Positions 1-9,222 of a stretch of DNA of 64,000 bases are shown piece by piece. Every line of letters begins with the position of its first letter. Positions within the stretch are counted from its first letter, which is position 1. The stretch lies in NCBI RefSeq assembly GCF_030157465.1, contig NZ_JAOAUU010000020.1:1-64000 (forward strand). Reading direction: 5' to 3'. A program made the position numbers and the translations under genes. The DNA comes from Zoogloea sp. GTDB taxonomy: Bacteria > Pseudomonadota > Gammaproteobacteria > Burkholderiales > Rhodocyclaceae. The notes beneath the pieces were generated by a model. That model ran no database searches. It saw only the letters and a list, made by a program, of their open reading frames with translations, and was not told the DNA's origin.

Positions 1-1
1 C

Positions 2-78
2 TGGTGCGCCCGGCAGGATTCGAACCCACGACCCCTTGGTTCGTAGCCAAGTACTCTATCCAACTGAGCTACGGGCGC
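2..78 (-). tRNA. tRNA-Arg (anticodon ACG)
   Basis: The reverse complement folds as a 77-nt cloverleaf with acceptor stem GCGCCCG/CGGGCGC, D-arm GCTC..GAGT, anticodon stem CTTGG/CCAAG around loop CTACGAA, a TTCGAAT T-loop and an encoded 3' CCA. Loop positions 34-36 are ACG, which makes it an arginine tRNA reading CGN codons after A34-to-I editing. Confidence 0.97.
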
Positions 79-248
79 TACGTGAAGCCAAAGATTATAT
101 ACACTCTGACAGAAATTGGAAGCCCTTCGTTGCATTTCGATGAAATTAGTCGGTGACGACGTTTACGCGGGGGCTTTCCCCAAGAGAGTCCGGGGAAGGT
201 TTTCGGGATAATCGGGCTTTCAAACACTGAACCCAGCCCGGAGCGTCC

Positions 249-1040
249 ATGAAAACCCTGCGCATTCTCGATACGGAACTCGAAATCGTCCGCCTTGTTT
301 CCGCTCACCCGCGGCCGGGCGCACCGGCGATCGTCTTTCTTCACGAAGGCCTGGGCTCCGTATCCATGTGGCGGGATTTTCCCCAGCGGGTGGCCGATGC
401 CACCGGGTGTGAGGCGGTGGTCTTCTCGCGCTATGGCTACGGACGCTCCACGCCGCACCGGGGCGAGGCTCGCACGCCCCGCTACATGCACGACGAAGCC
501 CTTGAGGCCTTGCCAGCCGTGCTGCAAACCCTGGGTCTGGAGCAGCCCTTCCTGCTGGGCCACAGCGACGGCGGCTCGATTGCGCTGATCAACGCCGGCG
601 GCACCCACCGCCCGCTGTCCGGAATCATGGTGATGGCGCCCCATGTGCTAGTCGAGGATTTCACCCTCGCGGGCATCCGCAAGGCGGTCGAGTTCTATAA
701 GACGACCGACCTGCCCGCCCGCCTCGCCCGCCACCACCGCGACGCGGCGACAACTTTCCGCGTCTGGCAGGACATCTGGCTGGACCCGGCCTTTCGCAGC
801 TGGAACATCGAGAACTATCTCGCCACCATCCGCTGCCCGGTGCTGGCGCTCCAGGGCGAGGATGACGAGTACGGAACGATGGACCAGATCGAGCGCATCG
901 CCCGCCAGGTGGCGGACGTGGATCTGGTCAAGCTGGCCGACTGCCGCCATTCGCCCCACAAGGATCAGCCCGAAGCGGTGATCGAGGCGGTGTCAGGTTT
1001 TGTCGCCCGCATCCTGGATGCCCAGGAAAGCGCGGCCTGA
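249..1040 (+). CDS. alpha/beta hydrolase
   Basis: A 263-residue single-domain alpha/beta-hydrolase-fold protein with no signal peptide, so probably cytoplasmic. The oxyanion-hole region HEGLGS is near residue 32, the nucleophile elbow is GHSDGG, the acidic residue is probably in GEDDEYGT and the catalytic histidine in CRHSPHKDQ. The order Ser-Asp-His and the length are normal for the family. The substrate cannot be told from sequence; small ester or lactone hydrolysis is the generic expectation. It is a stand-alone gene between the tRNA and a convergent signalling operon, and it ends just before a hairpin shared with that operon. Confidence 0.85.
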   Translation: MKTLRILDTELEIVRLVSAHPRPGAPAIVFLHEGLGSVSMWRDFPQRVADATGCEAVVFSRYGYGRSTPHRGEARTPRYMHDEALEALPAVLQTLGLEQPFLLGHSDGGSIALINAGGTHRPLSGIMVMAPHVLVEDFTLAGIRKAVEFYKTTDLPARLARHHRDAATTFRVWQDIWLDPAFRSWNIENYLATIRCPVLALQGEDDEYGTMDQIERIARQVADVDLVKLADCRHSPHKDQPEAVIEAVSGFVARILDAQESAA

Positions 1041-1050
1041 GCCTTTTAAA

Positions 1051-1075
1051 CCGGCCCTTACCCGTAAGGCGCCGG
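1051..1075. terminator. Bidirectional hairpin terminator candidate
   Basis: CCGGC-CCTTA, loop CCCG, TAAGG-(C)-GCCGG forms a roughly 10-bp stem with a one-base bulge in the 36-bp gap between two convergent genes. On the minus strand it is followed by TTTAAAA. It probably ends the minus-strand signalling operon and may also serve the hydrolase gene. Confidence 0.55.
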
Positions 1076-1076
1076 C

Positions 1077-1934
1077 TCAAAACGCCATCCACCAGTCGCC
1101 GTTTACATCCGGCATGTCGCAGATGGCCTCGATCTCGCTCAAAGAGTCGCGGGCCAGGATGATCTTGTCGGCGATGCCCATGAAGGCATCCACGATGCGC
1201 GGGTCGAACTGCTGGCCGCGGCGTTCGCGGATCATCTCCAGCACCTCTGCATCGGGCAGGGCCTTGCGGTAGCAGCGGTCCATCGTCAGCGCATCGAAGA
1301 AATCCGCCAGCCCGACGATCCGCCCGGAAAGCGGAATGGCGTCGCCCGCGATGCCCAGCGGGTAGCCGGCACCGCTGTAGTGCTCGTGGTGCGAGAGCGA
1401 AATCTCGGCGGCCAGCTCCAGCATGGGCAGATCCGAGCCTGACAGGATGCCGGCGCCGATGCGCGGATGTTCACGCATCAGCTTCCATTCGTCGGTCGTC
1501 AGCGCACCGGGCTTACGGAGGATGCTCTCGTGGATGCCGATCATGCCGATATCGTGCAGCTGGGCCGCCTTGTAGAGCAGCTCGCAGTATTCGTCCGGGT
1601 AGCCCAGCGCCTCAGCGATCATTCCCGCAAAGAGGCCGATCCGGCGCATGTGGTTGCCGGCCTCACCGTTCTTGTGTTCGGCGGCGCGCGCCAGGCGAAA
1701 CAGGGTTTCCTGATGCGCATCTTCGAGCGCGCGGTAGGCCCGGTCGCGTTCGCTGCGCAGGGTCTGCACTTCAAGGGTCAGCTGGTTCAGCCGCGCCTCG
1801 GCGGCGACCCGCTCGCGGTGGTCCTGATCGCGGCGACGGGTCAGTTCGTCAAGCTGGTCTGCCAGACCCGTGCCGTGGGCAGGCAGCGTGAAGGCGGTGA
1901 ATTGATGCAGCGTGCCGTGACGGTTCGTCATCAT
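1077..1934 (-). CDS. HD-GYP domain protein (predicted c-di-GMP phosphodiesterase)
   Basis: A 285-residue protein. I start it at the ATG ending at 1934 because AAGGAGCAC lies directly upstream and the next gene upstream stops only 11 bp away. An N-terminal coiled coil (about residues 25-75, rich in E/R/L) leads into an HD-GYP domain with HDIG, HHEHYSGAGYP and ADFFDAL motifs. HD-GYP proteins hydrolyse c-di-GMP to pGpG or GMP at a metal centre. The usual HHE..DGxGYP here has Ser in place of the Asp, so activity should not be assumed. There is no receiver domain; input presumably comes from the kinase encoded just upstream in the same operon. Confidence 0.85.
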   Translation of the reverse strand: MMTNRHGTLHQFTAFTLPAHGTGLADQLDELTRRRDQDHRERVAAEARLNQLTLEVQTLRSERDRAYRALEDAHQETLFRLARAAEHKNGEAGNHMRRIGLFAGMIAEALGYPDEYCELLYKAAQLHDIGMIGIHESILRKPGALTTDEWKLMREHPRIGAGILSGSDLPMLELAAEISLSHHEHYSGAGYPLGIAGDAIPLSGRIVGLADFFDALTMDRCYRKALPDAEVLEMIRERRGQQFDPRIVDAFMGIADKIILARDSLSEIEAICDMPDVNGDWWMAF

Positions 1935-1945
1935 GTGCTCCTTGT

Positions 1946-4930
1946 TCAGGCATTTTCGAGGACAGGCGCTGCGGCGCCTTGGTCCTGTGTTTCGGCGGGT
2001 GCGGCGTCCCCGATGGGTGGGGCCACGGGCAACCAGAGAGTGAGCGTCGTTCCGACGCCCGCCTCGCTGTCGAGGTCCACGCTGCCGCCATGTATCTCGA
2101 TGATTTCCTTGACGAGGGACAGCCCGAGGCCAGTGCCCGGAATATTCCCCGAGCTGTCGGCGCGGTAGAAGCGCTCGAACGCCCGCGCGCACTGTTCGGG
2201 CGTCATGCCCAGCCCTTCATCGCGAACCCTGAGGCCGATGCGGTCCTCCTGCAGTTCGCTGGACAGCTCCACGCACCCGCCGCCCGGCGAATACTTGAAG
2301 GCGTTGGAAATCACGTTGACCAGGGACTGCTGGATCTTCGCGGCGTCGACCATCACCTCGGGCAACTCGCCCAGCAGCTCGAGATTGATCGAGCGCTTGT
2401 CGCCGGGAATCATGAAAGCGGCCACGGTGTCGCGGACGATGGCCCCGAGAGGCTGGCGGACGAGCTGAAAATCCTTGGCGGCACGGGATTCGATGCGCGC
2501 CAGGTCGAGCAGTTCGTTGAGCAGCGAGGTCAGGCGGGTGGACTGCCGATTGATCGTGTCGAGGAAATCGCGGGTGCGGTTTTCGTCGTACTTGCGGGTC
2601 AGCAGCAGTTCGGAGAAACCCATGATGCTGGCCATCGGCGTGCGCAGCTCGTGGGCCGCGGTCGACAGGAACTCGCTCTTCATGCGGTCCACCTCGGTCT
2701 CGCGGGTAACGTCCCGGTAGTACAGCACGAAGGCCGTGTTGTTGCTGCCCACACGGCGCACGCTCCGCGAGAGCACGCGTGGCGCCGGAAGCAGCATGGG
2801 CAGGGTGCGGCGGCGGTGACGACGACGGGAATCCTGATAGTTCTCGGCCAGATCGACGCCGGCCGGCGTGTAGGGCTCGGCCGGATCGCCGAGGACGCGC
2901 ATGCGTTCGTCGAATTCTTCAAGGGTGAGCCCGACGATATCCGCCACCGTAAAGCCGCTCATGCGCTCGAAGGCCGGGTTGGCAAAGGCCAGCCGGCCGT
3001 TGCTGTCGAAGGACACAAAGCCGTCCGGGCTGAGGGTGAAGATTGTCTCGAGGCGCACGAACCACTCGTAGGTCTGGCGCTCGGCCTCGCGGCGGGCGGT
3101 GATGTCGTGCTGGATGCCGACATAGTGGGTCAGCTTGCCGCTAACCGGATCGCGCACCGGCGACACCGACAGTTCGTTCCAGAACGGCTGGCCGTCCTTG
3201 CGGAAATTTCGCAGCACCACCTGGGTTTCACGCTCGTTGGCAATGGCGTGGCGAAGGGCCCGCACCTCGGGCGAATCCATGTCGGAGCCCTGCAGGTAGC
3301 GGCAATTGCGCCCCAGCGCCTCGCTGGCGGAATAGCCGGTGATGCGCTCGAAAGCCGGGTTCACATAGATGATCGGCGCCTCCGGCTGGGTCATGTCGGC
3401 AATCACGATGCCGTTGCAACTGGCTTCAAGGGCGCGATTCTTCATGTTCAGGATGGTCTCCGTGCGCGCCTGCTCCTCCTCGGCCATGACCTTTTCGGTG
3501 ACATCGGTGACGATGCCGTCGATGCGCAGCGGTGTGCCCTCCTCGTCCAGCACGACATGGAAGCGGTCCCTGACCCAGCGGATTTCCCCGTCGGTGCGGA
3601 CGATCCGGTAGCGCTGCTCGCCGTAACCCTCCGAGAGCACCTGCAGATAGGCCTTGCGCGCGGCTTCGCGTTCGTCCGGGTGGATGAAGCTGGTCAGGCC
3701 GAAGGGCGAATCCGGCGACTGGGCCATATCCGAGCCGGTCAGTTCGGTGACCGAGGGGCTGATGTAGAGCACGCTCACGAAATCGGGCGAGAACGAATAC
3801 ACCACGTCACGCAGCGAATCGAGAATGGCCGCGAGCCGGCCCTGGGTTTCGGCCAGCTGCCGGCTGCGGGCTTCGACGCGCGCTTCGAGCGCCTCGTGGG
3901 CGCCACGCACCGAAACCATCATGCGGTTCAGGGCCAGGGTCAGCGTGGCAATCTCGTCGCAACCCTGGATCGGCAGACGATACAGGCGCGTGCTGTCGCC
4001 GCTTTCCTCAATCTCGCGGGCGGCACGGCTCAGTTCGCGCAGCCCGCGGGTAAGCCGCTCGGCAGCCCGAACCGACAGCCGGTTCGCCAGGCCCAGGGTC
4101 AACAGGCCCGTCACGACAAAACCCAGAGCCAGCAGGCTCATCGACTGGTAGACCACCGTCGAATCGACGCCGATCTCGATGCGGTAGCCCTTGAGGCCAC
4201 TGCTTTCGTCGAGTTCCAGGCTGATCGAATTCTGCTCGCCGGTGTTGTCGCCGGTGCGCGCCACCTCACGCCCCTGCCCGTCGAGCAGGCGCACCCGGTG
4301 GTGCTCGGGCGCTCCGGCAAAGTAGCGGCCGAACAAGGCCGGCAGGTCGATTTCAACGCTGAGTGCGCCTTCCACCGAGCGGGTGGGCGTAAACACGATC
4401 GGGGCCGCAATCAGGAGCCGGGTGTCGCCGGCATTGCTCCGAAGATCCGTACTGATCGCCTTCTCGCCGCTGATCACCCCCTCGATCAGCGGCTGGATCT
4501 CGTCCTCCAGCAGCCTGCCGCTGCCGACGGTGATCTGTGCGCGCCCCCTGTAATCGTGGATGCTGATCGCGGCGATGCGCGGTTCGGCTGCGACAAACTC
4601 GCGCAGGAAGGGCAGCAGGTAGGCGTCGCGCCCTTCCGAATCGCCGATCGCGTTGGTCACCAGCGAACGCCGCGCCATCGAGTTGATGTCGCCGTTCAGC
4701 TCGCGCAGGGCTTGCTCCAGGCCATAGTGGCCCAGGGCAACCACGTTACGCAGCTCGGCCTCTATTTTCTGACTGAGCAGATGGTGGATGATGCCGTAGG
4801 CCACGGCGCCCAGCGGCACGACAATGACCAGGGTGATCATCAGCGCCAGCGCCGAGAAGCGGTTGGCCAGGCTCTCGCCCAGCCACTCTGTGGCCCTTCG
4901 GATCACGCGGGACATCGCTTTTCCGAACAT
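1946..4930 (-). CDS. Membrane sensor histidine kinase with PAS, LOV and PAS domains
   Basis: A 994-residue hybrid-input kinase starting at the ATG at 4930. Domain order: transmembrane helix about 27-50, extracytoplasmic sensor about 51-260, second helix about 262-283, HAMP, coiled coil about 340-365, PAS1 about 366-480 and a LOV-type PAS about 500-612. The LOV domain has GRNCRYLQG (Cys543, the residue that forms the flavin adduct in LOV photoreceptors), NFRKDG, FWN and YVGIQ. A third PAS (about 625-740) and a HisKA box with His760 in FLSTAAHELRTP follow. The HATPase has an N box (NVISNAFKYS), DEGLGM and GTGLGLSLV. It therefore looks able to combine a periplasmic signal with blue light. It lies 4 bp after a periplasmic binding protein gene and 11 bp before an HD-GYP gene, so these probably act together. 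Confidence 0.92.
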   Translation of the reverse strand: MFGKAMSRVIRRATEWLGESLANRFSALALMITLVIVVPLGAVAYGIIHHLLSQKIEAELRNVVALGHYGLEQALRELNGDINSMARRSLVTNAIGDSEGRDAYLLPFLREFVAAEPRIAAISIHDYRGRAQITVGSGRLLEDEIQPLIEGVISGEKAISTDLRSNAGDTRLLIAAPIVFTPTRSVEGALSVEIDLPALFGRYFAGAPEHHRVRLLDGQGREVARTGDNTGEQNSISLELDESSGLKGYRIEIGVDSTVVYQSMSLLALGFVVTGLLTLGLANRLSVRAAERLTRGLRELSRAAREIEESGDSTRLYRLPIQGCDEIATLTLALNRMMVSVRGAHEALEARVEARSRQLAETQGRLAAILDSLRDVVYSFSPDFVSVLYISPSVTELTGSDMAQSPDSPFGLTSFIHPDEREAARKAYLQVLSEGYGEQRYRIVRTDGEIRWVRDRFHVVLDEEGTPLRIDGIVTDVTEKVMAEEEQARTETILNMKNRALEASCNGIVIADMTQPEAPIIYVNPAFERITGYSASEALGRNCRYLQGSDMDSPEVRALRHAIANERETQVVLRNFRKDGQPFWNELSVSPVRDPVSGKLTHYVGIQHDITARREAERQTYEWFVRLETIFTLSPDGFVSFDSNGRLAFANPAFERMSGFTVADIVGLTLEEFDERMRVLGDPAEPYTPAGVDLAENYQDSRRRHRRRTLPMLLPAPRVLSRSVRRVGSNNTAFVLYYRDVTRETEVDRMKSEFLSTAAHELRTPMASIMGFSELLLTRKYDENRTRDFLDTINRQSTRLTSLLNELLDLARIESRAAKDFQLVRQPLGAIVRDTVAAFMIPGDKRSINLELLGELPEVMVDAAKIQQSLVNVISNAFKYSPGGGCVELSSELQEDRIGLRVRDEGLGMTPEQCARAFERFYRADSSGNIPGTGLGLSLVKEIIEIHGGSVDLDSEAGVGTTLTLWLPVAPPIGDAAPAETQDQGAAAPVLENA

Positions 4931-4934
4931 CGCC

Positions 4935-6149
4935 TCAGCTCCCCGAGGACGCAATCCGGAGGAGCCGCCCATCCGGGGTGTAGCGCGCCATGAACAGCTC
5001 GTCCGGGCCAAGGGCCTCGTGGCGGGTGGCGGTAAAGGCCGGCGCGTAGCGGCGGATCACGCCCTCGTAGGGCGGCAGGTTTTCAAGAGCCATGCGCACG
5101 GCCGCCACATCGGTCGACCCGGCGCGGTTGATCGCCCGCGCCACCAGATGCATCAAGTCGTAGGCGTGCGCCAGGCCCACCACGGACGGAATGCGGGACG
5201 GATCGTCCTGCCTGAAAAGGGCCATCGCCCGCTCGGCCAGGCTCCGCGCCAGGGCGTTGCGAGGCGTTTCGAACGAATAGGTCTGCACCACCGCAAAATC
5301 CAGCTCGTTCAGGGCTTTGCCGGCAAGGCGGGGCAAATCGCCACCGCTGACACCCCAGTGATTGGCAACCGGCACGCGCTCGCCGGCCGGAATGGTGGCC
5401 AGCTCCTTGAGGAACAGCGCGCCATCGCGCTCATTGCACACCATCAGCAGGCCTTCCATGCCAAGCCGGCGCAGGCTGACGTACTGCTCCATGAAGCTCT
5501 TCGCGCCACCCCAGGTAAACCACTCGACCCCCACCAGGGCCGCATCGCGGCTGCTGTCGAGCACGTTTCTCGCCGCGGAGACACAGCTGCGGCCCCAGGC
5601 GCTGTTGGGCACCAGGATGCCGATCCGCCGGCTGCGCCGGGCAAGCAGGTGGCGCGTCATCGTGCGGATGGCCCAGGAGTCCTTGAGGGACAGACGGAAC
5701 ACGTTGTTGGGCTGGGCGCCGCTATCGACGATGGCATCCGCCGCGGACCAGGGATTGAACATCAGGATCCGGTTTCCGTTGGCAACCGGCACCTGCTCCA
5801 GCGCCACCGGGCTGAACTTGCCGACGAAAAAGCCCACCATGTCCTTCATCATTGAAAATTCGATGGCGTTGTCGACACCGCGCGCCGGCACGGTGCGGTT
5901 GTCGCGCACCACCAGTTCGAGCGGGCGACCGCCCAGCACGCCGCCGGCCTGGTTGATATCGGCCAGCGCAAAATCCAGCCCGGCACGAATCGCTTCGTCG
6001 GAAGTGCTGGTCAGGTCGCGCAGCTCCGCGTCGAAACCGATCAGCACCGGTGCCGCTGCGGCACGGGCGCTGGCCGGCAGGGCCGCACCGGCCCCCAGGA
6101 CGAGCGCGGACTGGATGAAGCGACGACGGTCAGGCACGGCGTTTTTCAT
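4935..6149 (-). CDS. Periplasmic ligand-binding protein (Peripla_BP_6 / LivK-like)
   Basis: A 404-residue protein whose N-terminus is a Tat-like signal (RRRFIQS followed by an Ala-rich hydrophobic stretch ending around ASARAAA). The mature part has features of the branched-chain amino acid/amide type I binding family (PVLIGFDAEL opening, two alpha/beta lobes, a conserved central region around residues 90-125). No permease or ATPase gene is adjacent. It sits between a response-regulator gene and a membrane sensor kinase, so I infer that it presents ligand to the kinase periplasmic domain rather than feeding a transporter. The ligand is unknown. Confidence 0.8.
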   Translation of the reverse strand: MKNAVPDRRRFIQSALVLGAGAALPASARAAAAPVLIGFDAELRDLTSTSDEAIRAGLDFALADINQAGGVLGGRPLELVVRDNRTVPARGVDNAIEFSMMKDMVGFFVGKFSPVALEQVPVANGNRILMFNPWSAADAIVDSGAQPNNVFRLSLKDSWAIRTMTRHLLARRSRRIGILVPNSAWGRSCVSAARNVLDSSRDAALVGVEWFTWGGAKSFMEQYVSLRRLGMEGLLMVCNERDGALFLKELATIPAGERVPVANHWGVSGGDLPRLAGKALNELDFAVVQTYSFETPRNALARSLAERAMALFRQDDPSRIPSVVGLAHAYDLMHLVARAINRAGSTDVAAVRMALENLPPYEGVIRRYAPAFTATRHEALGPDELFMARYTPDGRLLRIASSGS

Positions 6150-6185
6150 GGAAATCCCAAATAAACAGAAGGCTTGTGCGCGTGC

Positions 6186-6575
6186 TCAGACAGTTTCCCG
6201 GGCCTGCTGCTCGAGCAGGCTTTCCACCTTGTCGATCAGCTCCAGCGGGCTGAAAGGCTTGGTGAGATAGGCGTCGGCGCCGGCGTCTCGCCCGGCGTTG
6301 AGGTCGGCCTGCTGGCCGCGTGCGGTCAGCATCACCACCATCGTGCCGGCAGTTTCACGGGCTTCCTTGATCTTCCGGCACACCTGAAAACCATCCAGCT
6401 CGCCCGGCATCATCACGTCGAGCAGCACGATGTTCGGCCGCACCGCCCCCAGCATGCGCAGCCCGCTTACACCGTTCTCGGCTTCATGAACTTCAAACTC
6501 GCCGAAATCCAGGGTCATGCGAATCAGCTTGCGGATGTCCGGCTGGTCCTCGACCACCAATACGATCGATTTCAT
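6186..6575 (-). CDS. CheY-like single-domain response regulator
   Basis: A 129-residue receiver domain with no output domain. Acidic pocket E9-D10, phosphoacceptor D53 in NIVLLDVMMPG, Thr in VMLTARG and Lys in YLTKPFSP are all present, so phosphorylation competence is expected. Its ATG overlaps the stop of the upstream kinase gene (ATGA), which suggests translational coupling and a cognate pair. It probably works by protein-protein contact, perhaps with the downstream kinase or HD-GYP protein of the same operon. Confidence 0.92.
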   Translation of the reverse strand: MKSIVLVVEDQPDIRKLIRMTLDFGEFEVHEAENGVSGLRMLGAVRPNIVLLDVMMPGELDGFQVCRKIKEARETAGTMVVMLTARGQQADLNAGRDAGADAYLTKPFSPLELIDKVESLLEQQARETV

Positions 6576-7705
6576 TGTTCAGCTCCCTCGGTTTTGCGCT
6601 TGTTTCGATTCATCAGTCGCGCCAGATCCTGCGCGTAGCGCTGGGCCTGGGCAAGATCAAGGGCCTTGGCGTCGCCGCTCGGCGCACCAGTGGGCAGTTC
6701 AATCGTGAAATCGGTCATGCCGTCTTCAGCCGAAGCAAGGGTCAGGTTGCCGCCGTGCATCTGCACGATCTGGCGGGCCAGGCCAAGTCCGAGGCCGAGA
6801 CCCGGCGTGTCCTTGCGTTCGGCGTTGCGTCCCCGGTAGAGCACCTGGAACAGCCGTTCGCGCAGATGAATCGGCACGAGATCACCGTAGTTGCGCACCG
6901 AGATCAACAGGAAGTTGCCGTTCTGCTTGAAGCTCACCAGCACGTTCGAGCGTGCCGGCCCGTACTTGATGGCGTTGTCGAGCAGCTCACCGAAGGCCCG
7001 CCCCAGCCAGGCACGGCTGCCATAAACAGGTGGCATCTCGTCGGCGGGACGCTCCACCAGCAGCGAAATACCGCGCAGCGTGGCCGCAGGCCGCAGCAGA
7101 TCCACGCAGCCGTTGATCCACTCGGGCACCGGAATGCGCTCGTCGTCGGCAATCGGTTCGCCACCGGTGATGCGCGCCAGATCGGCAAGACGTCGCAGGG
7201 CATCGAGCAGCTTGCGCCCTTCGCTCACCGCATCGCGGGCCTGATCAGCCAGACCCGGCGCACGCTCGCCAATGGCGTTCATGCTGAGCAGCAGTGCATC
7301 CAGCCCCGCCTGGAAACGCTCGAGATTCGCGCCGCACTCCCGCTCCACCATGCCCGACAGGTTGGCAATGGCGCTGGCGTAAAAATGCTCTTCGGTCAGG
7401 TTATGCAGGATCACCACGTAATCGGTACCCACCGGGCTGGCCAGCAGGTGGGCGCGAATCGTGTCGGCCGCGGCCACCAGGCAATCCTCACCAATCTCGA
7501 TATCCGCCGCGTGCGGCACAGCGACATGGCCGCCATTCACCGCCTCGATCATTCGCAGCAGCGCCGGGTTGGGCATCGCGACCCCGACCCGGCACGGAAT
7601 CAGGCACAGGGCGGCTTCGTTCCCGAAACGCACGACGCCATCCCGCCCGACGATGAAAATGCCGTCGCGAACAGTGTGGAAGAGACGCTTCATCATCGGA
7701 TTCAT
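6572..7705 (-). CDS. Soluble PAS-type sensor histidine kinase
   Basis: A 377-residue protein with no membrane segment. An N-terminal PAS-like fold (GIFIVGRDGVVRFGNEAA) precedes a helical region and a HATPase domain with N box ELLDNAIKYG and G boxes LGLGLGLARQIVQMHGG. I do not see a clear HisKA H-box (H-E-L/I-R-T/N-P), so the phosphotransfer histidine is either divergent or absent. It is the first gene of a five-gene minus-strand operon and overlaps the response regulator by 4 bp. Its promoter should be in the AT-rich stretch just upstream (7706-7800). Confidence 0.82.
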   Translation of the reverse strand: MNPMMKRLFHTVRDGIFIVGRDGVVRFGNEAALCLIPCRVGVAMPNPALLRMIEAVNGGHVAVPHAADIEIGEDCLVAAADTIRAHLLASPVGTDYVVILHNLTEEHFYASAIANLSGMVERECGANLERFQAGLDALLLSMNAIGERAPGLADQARDAVSEGRKLLDALRRLADLARITGGEPIADDERIPVPEWINGCVDLLRPAATLRGISLLVERPADEMPPVYGSRAWLGRAFGELLDNAIKYGPARSNVLVSFKQNGNFLLISVRNYGDLVPIHLRERLFQVLYRGRNAERKDTPGLGLGLGLARQIVQMHGGNLTLASAEDGMTDFTIELPTGAPSGDAKALDLAQAQRYAQDLARLMNRNKRKTEGAEQ

Positions 7706-8013
7706 TGCAATGCGGGTAAAAATTGTCTTCGCTTATTTTAACGAAATTGTTGTTTTTGTCATTTTAATCGTTTCTAATATTTACGTAGGAAATCGGCTTA
7801 TAGCCCACAAAACCGTGACTTTCGTCACAAATCCACACGCATACCCAATCGTCACCGCAGGCACACGCTCGGAATGCGTAAAACAGAAGACATTCCATCG
7901 CCGCCAGCCATCTGCAGGCGCGGGAACTCGTCGAATCGGGGGGTTTACAGCAAGGGCTGGATCTTCTTCAAGCGCCGCGGGCATCGACCCGGAACGGCTT
8001 GAAGCGCCGCCCG
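7706..8013 (-). promoter_or_regulatory. Intergenic promoter region of the signalling operon
   Basis: A 308-bp gap with no convincing gene. About 7715-7800 is strikingly AT-rich compared with its surroundings, as expected for a promoter driving the kinase gene at 7705. A perfect dyad GTGAC-TTTC-GTCAC lies at 7815-7828 and could be an operator. No start sites or sigma boxes are assigned with certainty. Confidence 0.4.
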
Positions 8014-9222
8014 TCACTCGTGACGCAGCGCGTCGATGGGGTCGAGCTGCGCAGCGCGGCGGGCCGGAAAATATCCGAACACCACGCCGATGGCGGCCGA
8101 GAAGCAGAAGGACAGCAGATTGATGCCCGGATTGAACAAGAAGGGCATGTGCATCAGGGACGACAGCCCGATGCAGGTCACAAAGGCCAGCGCAATGCCG
8201 ACCAGCCCGCCAAAGGCCGAAAGCACCACGGCCTCGATCAGGAACTGGAGCAGCACCTCGTTCTCGAGGGCCCCGATGGCGAGGCGGATGCCGATTTCCC
8301 GCGTCCGCTCGGTGACCGACACCAGCATGATGTTCATGATGCCGATGCCGCCCACCAGCAGGCTCACCGCCGCCACCGCCCCCAGCAGGCCGGTCATGGT
8401 GCGGATGGTGCCGGAGAGCGTTTCGGCGATCTGCCGGGTGTCCATGATGTTGAAATTGTCGGCCTCGTTTTCGGCGAGCTTGCGACGCTCGCGCAGCAGC
8501 GAACGGATCTGCGCCATGACAGCCGGCGTGTCGGCGCCGTTCTGCAGCGCGATCATCATCGTCGGAATATCCTGGGTGCCGGTGAGGCGGCGCTGCACGG
8601 TGCTGATGGGCATCAGCACGATGTCGTCCTGGTCCATGCCCATCGCCCCCTGCCCCTTCGAGGCCAGCAGGCCGATCACCTGGCAGGTGAAGGTTTTGAC
8701 GCGGATCTCGTCGCCCAGCGGATTCCGGCTGCCGAACAGCTCCTTCTTCACCGTGGCGCCGATGATGCACACGGCCTTGCCGGCGCGCTCTTCGTCGTCG
8801 AGGAACTCCCGGCCGGCCGCCAGCTTCCAGTTGCCGGCAATCAGGTAGGCGTTGGTGGTGCCGTTGATCGAGGCCGACCAGTTGTTGTTGCCCGCCACCA
8901 GGGTCACCGAACTGCCGGCCACCGGCGCCACCACCTGCAGGCTGCTCACCTGGCTGCGGATCGCTTCGACATCCGCCTTGCGAAAGCTGGGCGAGCCCGC
9001 GCTGTCACGCCCCGGCCCGAGGCGCTGGCCGGGGCGCAGCATCAGCAGATTGCTGCCGAGGCTGGAAATCTGGTCGGATACCATCCGCGTCGCCCCGTTG
9101 CCGAGGGTCACCATCGTGATCACCGCCGCCACCCCGATGACGATGCCCAGCACCGTCAGGAACGATCGCATCAGGTTGCGGCGAATCTCGCGCAGGGCCA
9201 GCAGCAGGGCACTCAGGAGCAC
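8014..9222 (-). CDS. MacB-type ABC transporter permease
   Basis: A 402-residue membrane protein of the FtsX/MacB permease family. There is one N-terminal transmembrane helix (about 18-42, SFLTVLGIVIGVAAVI), a large periplasmic MacB-PCD domain (about 45-245) and three C-terminal helices (about 280-390) with the typical RTREIGIRLAIGA coupling segment. It is encoded separately from its ATPase, unlike E. coli MacB where the two are fused. It overlaps the ATPase gene by 10 bp and is the last gene of an efflux operon. The substrate is not determined; macrolides, peptides and siderophores are typical of the family. Confidence 0.93.
   Translation of the reverse strand: MLLSALLLALREIRRNLMRSFLTVLGIVIGVAAVITMVTLGNGATRMVSDQISSLGSNLLMLRPGQRLGPGRDSAGSPSFRKADVEAIRSQVSSLQVVAPVAGSSVTLVAGNNNWSASINGTTNAYLIAGNWKLAAGREFLDDEERAGKAVCIIGATVKKELFGSRNPLGDEIRVKTFTCQVIGLLASKGQGAMGMDQDDIVLMPISTVQRRLTGTQDIPTMMIALQNGADTPAVMAQIRSLLRERRKLAENEADNFNIMDTRQIAETLSGTIRTMTGLLGAVAAVSLLVGGIGIMNIMLVSVTERTREIGIRLAIGALENEVLLQFLIEAVVLSAFGGLVGIALAFVTCIGLSSLMHMPFLFNPGINLLSFCFSAAIGVVFGYFPARRAAQLDPIDALRHE

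Noticed and set aside
1979-4993. 1004-codon plus-strand open frame opposite the LOV kinase
   Set aside because: High-GC antisense shadow: composition is His/Gly/Arg-rich with no domain, while the opposite strand shows a full kinase.
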